IMG/VR virus record: IMGVR_UViG_3300023242_000523
Span: 1 to 37,667 of that record
From: a virus
DNA length: 37,667 bases
Strand: one strand, 5' to 3'
Made by a program: the position numbers and the translations under genes. Positions 31,718 through 37,667 of this stretch are shown here, piece after piece. How positions within the stretch are numbered: the stretch's first letter is position 1; each line of letters starts with the position of its first letter. Below the pieces are notes generated by a model. That model worked only from the letters and a program-made list of their open reading frames with translations. It did no database searches and was not told the origin of the DNA.

Positions 31718-33043
31718 TTAGTCGCTTGTGTAGTCTACGCCCTTGCCAGCGTTGCCGCCACCATTGGTGCCCTTTTGGCCCTGCGGGCTGTAGTCCTGCG
31801 CGGGGGTCAGCGAGTTAGAAATCCGCTCGACGGCCTCGTCGGACATCGTCGCCAGATCCTCGGCGGTCATTTTACTGTTAGCGACGATCGTCGCCTCGGT
31901 CGCTGCGCGTGCGTCCTTCGCGGCTTTCTGGTACGCCTCGAACCCGTCGCGGTTTGCCAAGTAGGCTGTTAGCCCCTCGGCGTCGGCGGCCTTGACAATG
32001 GTGTCGCCCGCGTTCGTTACCAACGCGGACAGCTCGTCGGGCGTCAACGGGGTGGGCGTCAACGCGACAGTCATCGACTCCGCGAGGGTGTTAATCAGCA
32101 CCGCCTCGTCCATCGCGTCAAGGTGTGCGTGATCGGCGGCAGTAAACGCCGTCGCCTTGTTGGCTATGATCGCCAATATTAACTTTGCTTTATCCACGGT
32201 GTGTCCCTCGTTCGCGTTGGTTAGGTCGTTTAGTGGCGTATACGTCACGTTACGTTCGACCTGCACGGCCGGTGTATTGAACACTATACCACCGTTCTCG
32301 TCGTAGTCAAAAGCCATAATTTCGAGGCTGTCGTCGTCCCGCTCAATCAGCACGCCGGGCGGGTTGATGATGATGTCGCAGACGTACCCGTACTCGTTGC
32401 CGAATCGCGCCATTATTGCGGCCCGTAAATTCTCGCGCAGATCGTTGACCGTGTCGGCCAGGTTGCAGATCAGCACGGCGTTGTCGTCGGGCTCCGCTGC
32501 GTTGAACGTGTAGGTGTTTTCGCCTGCGGGCTCCTCGTCTAACAGTATTGCTACGTGATCAAATACGATGCCGCCGACCGTCGCCAAGAACGGCACGCCG
32601 TTGTGCTCGCCGGGGCCTTGCATGAGGGTGCCGCGCATCCCTGTGGACACCGCAACGCGCATACCTGTTTTAACTCGATTCATCAGATCGACGCCGCGCG
32701 GATCGCGCCCGGCCAGCTCGATATCAACGGCCAGCTCGCAGATTACCTGCGCGCCCGACATACGGGGCGCCAGCACGAACGCGCCGATGTTGTGCGCGTT
32801 GGTCGCTAGTGCGCCACCCGCCATCGTCAGGACGCCGTCAACCCGTGGGTGCGCGGCGGGCGCCGGTAGGCCGTTGAGCTGTTTGTACGACGCCTGTACG
32901 GCGGCGAGCGGGTAAAACGCTCGGTTCATCACTGAATCGCCTTCAATAGCCATCATGGATGTGACGAGGTGCTGGCGGCCGTTGATCGTTCGCGTGCCGT
33001 ACGCGCCGGACGAGAGCGAATTGATTACAATTTTGATGCTCAT
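31718..33043 (-). CDS. Capsid maturation protease with C-terminal scaffold (DUF2213-like)
   Basis: This is a 441-aa protein. The N-terminal half carries the protease signature: NGLPAPAAHPRVDG (His about 65) and RVAVSTGMRG (Ser about 132), with FDHVAILL strands. The C-terminal part (about 290-400) is helical and Ala/Glu-rich, then low complexity (QGQKGTNGGGNAGKGVDY), as in fused scaffolds. It cleaves itself and capsid precursors inside the prohead. The start overlaps the previous stop as ATGA. Alternative: inactive scaffold only. Confidence 0.82.
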   Translation of the reverse strand: MSIKIVINSLSSGAYGTRTINGRQHLVTSMMAIEGDSVMNRAFYPLAAVQASYKQLNGLPAPAAHPRVDGVLTMAGGALATNAHNIGAFVLAPRMSGAQVICELAVDIELAGRDPRGVDLMNRVKTGMRVAVSTGMRGTLMQGPGEHNGVPFLATVGGIVFDHVAILLDEEPAGENTYTFNAAEPDDNAVLICNLADTVNDLRENLRAAIMARFGNEYGYVCDIIINPPGVLIERDDDSLEIMAFDYDENGGIVFNTPAVQVERNVTYTPLNDLTNANEGHTVDKAKLILAIIANKATAFTAADHAHLDAMDEAVLINTLAESMTVALTPTPLTPDELSALVTNAGDTIVKAADAEGLTAYLANRDGFEAYQKAAKDARAATEATIVANSKMTAEDLATMSDEAVERISNSLTPAQDYSPQGQKGTNGGGNAGKGVDYTSD

Positions 33044-33297
33044 CGGCCTGGCGTCAATTTGAATGCCATGTCGCCACCCGTCGCAGTCAGGCGCACAGCC
33101 GTTATGCTGCGCATGTCAAGTTTGAGCGTTGAGGCCGACACGTCGCCCTGATCGATGTACGCGCCGCCCTGTACGCTGGTGGCGACTTCAAGCGTGTTGG
33201 CGCCCGGTGAGTCAACCTGCAAGCTAGTGAGCTGCAGGTACTCGGCTATCTCAACGACGACGGGCGCCGCGATGGTTACAGTTCCGGAAAATATCAT
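33040..33297 (-). CDS. Small beta-rich head protein
   Basis: The product is 85 aa from ATG 33297, with GAGGG 7 nt upstream; a TTG two codons earlier is not needed. The sequence is mostly alternating hydrophobic strands (VTIAAPVVVEIAEYLQLTSL; VSASTLKLDMRSITAVRLTA), suggesting a small beta-sandwich. It lies between the MuF-like and protease genes. Function unknown; a minor decoration or spike is possible. Confidence 0.65.
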   Translation of the reverse strand: MIFSGTVTIAAPVVVEIAEYLQLTSLQVDSPGANTLEVATSVQGGAYIDQGDVSASTLKLDMRSITAVRLTATGGDMAFKLTPGR

Positions 33298-33323
33298 GTA
33301 CAAGCCCTCGGGTTATATTGACA

Positions 33324-34226
33324 TTATGCCGCGTCTTGTGCTTCGAGTGCAAGAAGCGCCGCACGTTGGGCCGCGAACTCGGCCTGCTTTGCTGGTGTGT
33401 CGGCGTCAGGCACCACGGGCGCGAACCCGCAGCGACAGTTCCACGGGCTGGCGTTCTTGTTGGCGCTGGCCGTCTCGGCCGTCATAACAACGCCGTGCCA
33501 ACGCGCGTGCAGGTGCCGCACCTTCGTGTCGCGAACTGTGATCCACCTCAGCTCAATGTCAACGCCCGTCTCGCCGCTGGCGCGTGTCACCTCGCTGATT
33601 GCGGCCCGGCCGTACGCCTGGTTCACCTCGGTGCGGGCGATCAGTCGTGCGCGCGATCGGCTAACGTCGATACGTGCGCGCATGTCGCGCACTGTTGTGC
33701 GAATACCCCGGCCCTCGGCGACGGAATCGAACAGCACCTGCCGGACCTCGCCCGACATAACGTCGGTCCAGCCGGTGAGTTTATCAAACGCCCGGCCCTG
33801 CAGGAACGCGAACGCGTCAAGGTGTATGGGCGCGGTCAGTGCCGACCCCGCCGTGCCTAACGACGGGACGGCAGAAAACGAGGCGATGCCCTGCGCGGCC
33901 AGTCGCTCGGCCTCGCTCGGCGTGATGCCTGAGCCCTGCGCGAGCAGTGACGCGCGGGTCGTCTCAAGGCCCCGGCGGTACGCCTCAAGCTGATAGCGCG
34001 CCTGCCAGTCGTCGGCGAGTAGCACGGCGCTAATCTGCCCGTCGAGATACGCCATATACGTGCGTTGCTGCGCCGCGCTCATCTCGAACACGTCCTCGGC
34101 GTTCGTTAGCAGATCGGATTCCAGCCGGGCCACAACGGCACGCGTAAACCTGCGCCATCGTCGGTTTATCTCGGCCAGCCACGCCGCCTCGATGGTTCGG
34201 GTGCGCGTCGGGTTACTCCTCGACAT
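33324..34226 (-). CDS. Mu gpF-like minor head protein
   Basis: The 300-aa product has the MuF domain at its C-terminal half: SRARLIARTEVNQAYGRAAI, RWITVRDTKVRHLHARWHG and SPWNCRCGFAP, with conserved Arg, Asp, His and Cys. MuF proteins attach to the portal and are needed for head assembly; some carry toxin or ADP-ribosyltransferase domains, but none is seen here. It overlaps the portal gene end by 14 nt. Confidence 0.9.
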   Translation of the reverse strand: MSRSNPTRTRTIEAAWLAEINRRWRRFTRAVVARLESDLLTNAEDVFEMSAAQQRTYMAYLDGQISAVLLADDWQARYQLEAYRRGLETTRASLLAQGSGITPSEAERLAAQGIASFSAVPSLGTAGSALTAPIHLDAFAFLQGRAFDKLTGWTDVMSGEVRQVLFDSVAEGRGIRTTVRDMRARIDVSRSRARLIARTEVNQAYGRAAISEVTRASGETGVDIELRWITVRDTKVRHLHARWHGVVMTAETASANKNASPWNCRCGFAPVVPDADTPAKQAEFAAQRAALLALEAQDAA

Positions 34227-35532
34227 CGTCGGCCGCCCCGAGCGCGATGTCGGCCAGGTTCAACGCGTCAAGCGCGCTGCGCATGTCGATCTCGTCGCCA
34301 CCGATGGCCGACTTGGCCGCCGCAACGAGCTGCAGCGTGGTGGCTCGCTTGTTGTCGATCTCGGCCTGTTCTTTCTCGGTGCTGGCGCCCTGTTGCGGGA
34401 AAACCACGGCAGCGCCGGGCGGTAGTTTGATCACGCCCGCACGGTCCAGCAGTTCAAGGGCGCGCATTGCCATGACGGCGCACCATGCGCGCTGCCGGTC
34501 CGCGATTAACTGGTTCATGGCGAGCTGATCCTCGCTGCCTGCGAGCTGCCCCGAGCCCTCGCCGGTTAGTATCCGGATCGGTATGCCCGTGTATCCTGAA
34601 ATCTCCCATAGCCCGACTTTGACGGTGTCTAGCGGGCTGTAGTGCGTCGTGTCTAGCGTCTTGACCTTCGCACCGGCGGCAATGGTATGATCCTGCCATT
34701 CGTTGGTGAATTTCTTCACGTTCTCGTCGAATTTCTCTTTCTGTGTCTCGTCGTTTAGCAGTTGCGACGCAAAGTCTTTGTCGATCTCGTAGGCGATCTT
34801 GCCGCGCGCGTTGCGGAAATACGCCTCGGCCGACCCGCCGCACGATTTGTCCATATCAAGGATACGGTTAAACACCGGTTCGAGTGCGCCGGTGCCCTCG
34901 ATGTAGTCGTCAAGCTCCGACTCATTGAGGTGTACGACGCGGGAATAGTGCACGCGTATTGTGCCGATGTTCGATAGCGTTTTCTTGTCGTCGCGGTGCG
35001 CCCCGCCCAGCGTGTACATTAACGGCAGGCCGTAGCGCGGCGACAGGGTGTCTTGTTCGAGCTGGTCAACCCGCACCGCGTCAAACGCGAACGGCTTAAA
35101 GTACGTTGAGGCGATGGCCCGGCCCGACGGGGCGCCCATCGGTTCGGTTAGCGGCAAGCCGTCCGGCACGCCGATCAACAGCACCGCGTTGCGGCCAATC
35201 CGGTTCAGTATATCGACGCGTTCTAGTGCCCCGGCAAACCCGCGCACGTTCAGCTCGGCCAGTTGCTCGGCCAGCACGACCTCCTCGTCGGCCTGCAGCG
35301 TGAACCCGTCGCGCCAGCACGTTTTCGGCACGCCGTGGGTGATCCGGTTCGCGATGCCCTGTCTGCGGCTGGCCTCGTACATAAGGCGGAACCCGAGGTC
35401 GCCGTCAAGGGCCAACGGGTAGCCGTAAATGTCGTATAGGCTGCGCTTGTCCTCGTGGGACATGCCGAACAGCTTACCGACGCGGGCGTACCACGTCGAC
35501 TCCCTTACCGCGTTGGTGATGTCTGTTTTCAT
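34213..35532 (-). CDS. Portal protein (DUF1073-like)
   Basis: This 439-aa protein begins the virion operon. YPLALDGDLGFRLMYEASRR, VHYSRVVHLNESELDDYIEG, DMDKSCGGSAEAYFRNARG and ISGYTGIPIRILTGEGSGQL follow the DUF1073-type portal. Twelve copies form the ring through which DNA enters and leaves the head. The Pfam family has been renamed after the anti-CBASS protein Acb1, but in this context it is structural. A leftward promoter upstream (35533-35600) was not identified with confidence. Confidence 0.9.
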   Translation of the reverse strand: MKTDITNAVRESTWYARVGKLFGMSHEDKRSLYDIYGYPLALDGDLGFRLMYEASRRQGIANRITHGVPKTCWRDGFTLQADEEVVLAEQLAELNVRGFAGALERVDILNRIGRNAVLLIGVPDGLPLTEPMGAPSGRAIASTYFKPFAFDAVRVDQLEQDTLSPRYGLPLMYTLGGAHRDDKKTLSNIGTIRVHYSRVVHLNESELDDYIEGTGALEPVFNRILDMDKSCGGSAEAYFRNARGKIAYEIDKDFASQLLNDETQKEKFDENVKKFTNEWQDHTIAAGAKVKTLDTTHYSPLDTVKVGLWEISGYTGIPIRILTGEGSGQLAGSEDQLAMNQLIADRQRAWCAVMAMRALELLDRAGVIKLPPGAAVVFPQQGASTEKEQAEIDNKRATTLQLVAAAKSAIGGDEIDMRSALDALNLADIALGAADDVEE

Positions 35533-35597
35533 GGTTAGCGCCTGGCGTGTCGTCGGGACATAGTAACACCGCCGCCCCGTCGTGCAAAGATAGCGTG

Positions 35598-35634
35598 TTA
35601 ATTGTTTGACAATCTATTGCAGGCCCGTATACTT
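35598..35634 (+). promoter_or_regulatory. Promoter/operator module copy C
   Basis: The -35 is TTGACA (35606-35611), then a 16-nt spacer and -10 TATACT (35628-35633). The palindrome ATTGT-TTG-ACAAT is at 35601-35613, identical to copies A and B. The downstream leader has ACCAACAACG. It drives the three-gene set 35668-36595. Confidence 0.8.
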
Positions 35635-35667
35635 AACGGACCAACAACGCAACGGAGCAACACGACA

Positions 35668-35949
35668 ATGACAACGACCCGACAGATCGCCGACATGCTG
35701 CGCCTCGTCGCGCTCGAGTATCCCGACGGGGTGGAGCCGCGCGAACGGGTAGTCGTGCTGCGCGTTGACGGCCTAACGATCCGATGTATGCCGAGCCGTG
35801 AGGCGGTTCAGGCGGTGGCCGACAAGTACGCACGCGGCCCGGTGAAGCGCACCGCGACCAGCGCGCGGCGGTACTACGGCGGGCAACGCGGCGGGCGAGG
35901 CATGACGCCCGTCACCGCGAAGGGCGCCACGACGGTCTACGCACTGTGA
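35668..35949 (+). CDS. Small basic protein of unknown function
   Basis: The product is 93 aa from ATG 35668, with GGAG 10 nt upstream; the longer frame to 35602 starts inside the promoter and is rejected. The N-terminal half is a small strand-helix domain (RVVVLRVDGLTIRCMPSREA), and the C-terminal half is basic and Gly/Arg-rich (SARRYYGGQRGGRGM), suggesting nucleic-acid binding. First gene after promoter copy C. Its TGA overlaps the next GTG. Confidence 0.7.
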   Translation: MTTTRQIADMLRLVALEYPDGVEPRERVVVLRVDGLTIRCMPSREAVQAVADKYARGPVKRTATSARRYYGGQRGGRGMTPVTAKGATTVYAL

Positions 35950-36122
35950 ACCGTCGGCGCGTTAAACGTCGGCACGGCACCGCGTCGGCCGCCGAAAAGG
36001 AACGACGGCGCGTCGACCCCGACGGGACGCGCGGCCTCAAAGTTTACGAACGGATCAGCGCGCGGCGGCACGTCCTGCCCTGGTACGTTGGCACCTTTAA
36101 CGAATGGTTGGAGTTTTCATAA
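35946..36122 (+). CDS. Short basic protein (58 aa)
   Basis: The start is GTG 35946, overlapping the previous TGA (GTGA), and the stop TAA shares its last A with the next ATG (TAATG). Both junctions support a real coupled gene that length filters would miss. The product is strongly basic at the N-terminus (MNRRRVKRRHG; EKERRRVDPDG) and ends HVLPWYVGTFNEWLEFS. Probably nucleic-acid or acidic-partner binding; no family recognised. Confidence 0.7.
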   Translation: MNRRRVKRRHGTASAAEKERRRVDPDGTRGLKVYERISARRHVLPWYVGTFNEWLEFS

Positions 36123-36595
36123 TGACTGAATTAAAACGGTACGAGCTGGAACAGTTGCGCCAGCTAGGGCAAAAGCCTGACCGGCTGCGATGGGACAAGA
36201 ACCCGTCAGGCCCGTTTATGATGGCGGCCGACGTGTTGCCCGAACTGGACCGGCTGCGGGCTCTTAACGTTGCGCTGGCGGCCGAAGTTGAGGAATTGAG
36301 CGGGGCCGCCGATCTTGCGCGACTGCAGGCGCAGACGGGCGCGCCCGCAGATACGTGTCTGCGCGTTCTCGCCGTGTGCGACGGCGACGTGTCGCTGGCG
36401 GCGCAGCACATAACGTGGAACGTGGGTAAGTGGCCCGGCGACTTTACGACGGACGAGGACTACGACAGGGGGTGCGCCCGGCAAGTACGCGCGCTGCGCG
36501 ACGCTACCGGGTGCGGCAAGATTACCGCAGATATGGCCTTGCGCCATTGCGGGGGCGACCACGACAAGGCCGTCGAGTGGTTACGCTCCCGCTAA
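36122..36595 (+). CDS. Protein with two EF-Ts-like UBA/TS-N domains
   Basis: The product is 157 aa from ATG 36122, with GGAG 9 nt upstream. The N-terminal 60 residues are charged and helical. Two three-helix UBA/TS-N-like units follow: 64-98 (DLARLQAQTGAPADTCLRVL then DGDVSLAAQHI) and 120-157 (QVRALRDATGCGKITADMAL then GGDHDKAVEWLR). The second closely follows the start of elongation factor Ts (xRELRxxTGAG...ALxxxxGDxxKAxxWLR), which contacts EF-Tu. This suggests binding of EF-Tu or another host protein; the catalytic core of EF-Ts is missing, so exchange activity is unlikely. Its stop overlaps the holin stop. Confidence 0.75.
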   Translation: MTELKRYELEQLRQLGQKPDRLRWDKNPSGPFMMAADVLPELDRLRALNVALAAEVEELSGAADLARLQAQTGAPADTCLRVLAVCDGDVSLAAQHITWNVGKWPGDFTTDEDYDRGCARQVRALRDATGCGKITADMALRHCGGDHDKAVEWLRSR

Positions 36596-37173
36596 CGGCC
36601 TATTCGTTCGGCCAGCCCTTGCAACAAGCCCTTGGGTACGGCCTGGCCGGTCGATACGGGCTTGTCGTGGGTTGAGCGTGAGCGAACATAGATACCTGCG
36701 GCGGTCAGCGCCAGGCCGAGCGACGGCATGATGGCCGCGTTCAGATCCGCGATGCCCGTCACGATCATGGCGCCCCGTTCGGGGTGCACCAGCAACGCCA
36801 GCACGCCGCCCAGCAGGGTGACGGACACCTGCAGCTTGACGACGTCCGTCACCATGTACAGCAAGCCAGGCCGCGCGCGCCGCACGTACTCGTCGTCGCT
36901 CGCCATCGCAATGCGTGCCGTGGCGTTCGTCTCGGCGATGCCCTGCAGTTCGAGCCGTTCGAATTCGAGGCGGTGCTCGGCGTACAGGGTTTGCAGCTTC
37001 AACGCCGCGCCCGGATCGGCCGCCAGCGCCGCCTGGACAGCGTCGGGCGTATCGTCGACCCCTAGCGTTCTGGCGATCATTGAGCCCACCGCCAGGCCGC
37101 CCGGCCCGCCGAGTAGTCCGCCCAGCGCCGGGGCGAATCCTGCAACGGTTTTACCTACTTTTGACCAATCCAT
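36592..37173 (-). CDS. Holin of the three-TM (3TMH) family
   Basis: This is a 193-aa protein. A Gly-rich N-terminus (GKTVAGFAPALGGLLGGPGG) is followed by an amphipathic charged middle (LYAEHRLEFERLELQGIAET). Two hydrophobic helices follow (about 108-135, LLYMVTDVVKLQVSVTLLGG; 145-163, AAIMPSLGLALTAAGIYV). This pattern is the GTA/phage 3TM holin family. It would form pores to release the M23 endolysin made from the other operon. The gene lies alone on the minus strand within a rightward cassette. Its start is 22 nt from the -35 of promoter copy B, so expression of the two may compete. Confidence 0.85.
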   Translation of the reverse strand: MDWSKVGKTVAGFAPALGGLLGGPGGLAVGSMIARTLGVDDTPDAVQAALAADPGAALKLQTLYAEHRLEFERLELQGIAETNATARIAMASDDEYVRRARPGLLYMVTDVVKLQVSVTLLGGVLALLVHPERGAMIVTGIADLNAAIMPSLGLALTAAGIYVRSRSTHDKPVSTGQAVPKGLLQGLAERIGR

Positions 37174-37174
37174 G

Positions 37175-37223
37175 ACAATTACCTATTTAATTGTTTGACA
37201 ATCTATTGGAACTCTATAGAATG
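37175..37223 (+). promoter_or_regulatory. Promoter/operator module copy B
   Basis: The -35 is TTGACA (37195-37200), then a 16-nt spacer and -10 TAGAAT (37217-37222). The palindrome ATTGT-TTG-ACAAT is at 37190-37202, with one more half-site ACAATT at 37175-37180 overlapping the holin start. It is near-identical to copy A. It drives 37257 and the PP-loop gene across the join. Confidence 0.8.
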
Positions 37224-37256
37224 GCAATCATACCAACCAACAACGAGCAAAGCGAA

Positions 37257-37484
37257 ATGAAAGTCACTAGCAAAAAGAGCATCACCCTCGCCGCACTGGC
37301 CGCCCATGACGAGATAGTGACATACACGATCGGCAGCAACATCGACTGCGTTAAGGTCCGCAACATCGACGGCGTGCAGGTGTTCGTTCTTGACCAGCTA
37401 CGCCACGGGCGGTTCACTTCCACCCAGTTTGCCACACTGGGCCTGCTCAAAGCCGCCGCCCACATATTCCACTGCAAATACTAG
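37257..37484 (+). CDS. Small hypothetical protein
   Basis: The product is 75 aa from ATG 37257. Earlier starts at 37191 and 37221 fall in the promoter and are rejected. The leader carries AACAACGAGC. It contains strands and helices without motifs: KKSITLAALAAHDEIVTYTI, VQVFVLDQLRHGRFTS, LGLLKAAAHIFHCKY. A small DNA-mimic or regulatory role is conceivable. It is followed 11 nt later by the PP-loop gene. Confidence 0.65.
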   Translation: MKVTSKKSITLAALAAHDEIVTYTIGSNIDCVKVRNIDGVQVFVLDQLRHGRFTSTQFATLGLLKAAAHIFHCKY

Positions 37485-37495
37485 GGGCCGCGCCG

Positions 37496-37667
37496 ATGAT
37501 TACCTTACCCCCGAACGGCGGCGTGGTCGTCTGCTACGGTGCAGGCGTCGACAGTACGGCGATGCTGGTCGCTATGCACCGGCAGGGCCTACGCCCTGAC
37601 CTGATCACTACGGCCGACACGGGCGGCGAAAAACCCGAGACGTACGCCTACGCCGAGCGGATGGACG
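37496..37667 (+). CDS. PAPS-reductase-like PP-loop ATPase, 5' part
   Basis: This is the start of the gene listed at 1-918. ATG 37496 begins MITLPPNGGVVVCYGAGVDS, giving the intact PP-loop. The last 127 bases repeat bases 1-127, so the gene is complete on the circle (320 aa). No strong ribosome site is visible in the 11-nt gap, so it may be coupled to the gene before it. Confidence 0.85.
   Translation, partial: MITLPPNGGVVVCYGAGVDSTAMLVAMHRQGLRPDLITTADTGGEKPETYAYAERMD
37541..37667. repeat. Terminal direct repeat, right copy
   Basis: Identical to bases 1-127; see the left copy. Confidence 0.95.

Noticed and set aside
34213-35532. Portal-like gene as anti-CBASS protein Acb1
   Set aside because: The DUF1073 family name has been linked to Acb1, but size, operon position before MuF and protease, and portal-like segments point to the structural portal.

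Overview
This window is a complete tailed-phage genome (Caudoviricetes, siphovirus-type), written as a linear contig with a repeated end. Bases 1-127 recur exactly at 37541-37667, and a PP-loop gene reads in frame across that join. The molecule therefore closes into a circle of 37,540 bp. GC-rich DNA, sigma70-like promoters (TTGACA with a 16-nt spacer) and AAGGA/GAGG ribosome sites suggest a GC-rich, probably proteobacterial host. I cannot name the host or a phage genus from sequence alone. No integrase, tRNA, rRNA, IS element or CRISPR array was found.

Layout. (1) A rightward cassette of small genes runs from 35668 across the join to 1375; inside it the holin (36592-37173) points the other way. 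(2) Leftward terS-terL (3307 to 1353) is followed by an origin/operator-like region at 3340-3720. That region holds 13 copies of a TTGTCACACTT-type repeat around an AT-rich stretch. (3) A rightward replication-start operon (3757-6634) encodes an HTH protein, a prim-pol/SF3 helicase and a small protein. (4) A leftward operon of small overlapping genes (9072 to 6681) lies downstream of a helicase, VRR-NUC nuclease and TetR-like protein (11581 to 9127). (5) A rightward operon (11674-17990) carries an acidic protein, a DUF2800-type exonuclease, an SSB-like protein with a hexanucleotide microsatellite, family A DNA polymerase, an RHH-like protein, a membrane PAS-like protein and an M23 peptidase. 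(6) A long leftward virion operon (35532 to 17987) runs portal, MuF-like protein, maturation protease/scaffold, cement, major capsid, connectors, tail terminator, tail tube, frameshifted tail chaperone, tape measure, tail tip, NlpC/P60, hub protein and beta-helix tailspike.

How it works together. The HTH protein and prim-pol helicase probably start replication at the repeat region. The family A polymerase, SSB-like protein, DUF2800 exonuclease, helicase and VRR-NUC nuclease provide elongation and recombination. TerS/TerL package DNA through the portal. The holin and M23 peptidase give lysis. Three rightward units and one leftward unit share a near-identical promoter with an ATTGT-TTG-ACAAT palindrome over the -35 box, and several share a leader motif, which suggests coordinated control by one phage repressor, possibly the TetR-like protein encoded next to one copy.

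The most notable points are the repeat-dense candidate origin, the repeated promoter/operator module whose TGA also ends two genes, a -1 frameshift in the tail chaperone with two candidate slip sites, a protein with two EF-Ts-like UBA/TS-N domains, a PAS-like membrane protein beside the endolysin, the SSB-tail microsatellite, and a tailspike whose enzymatic part has foreign base composition.
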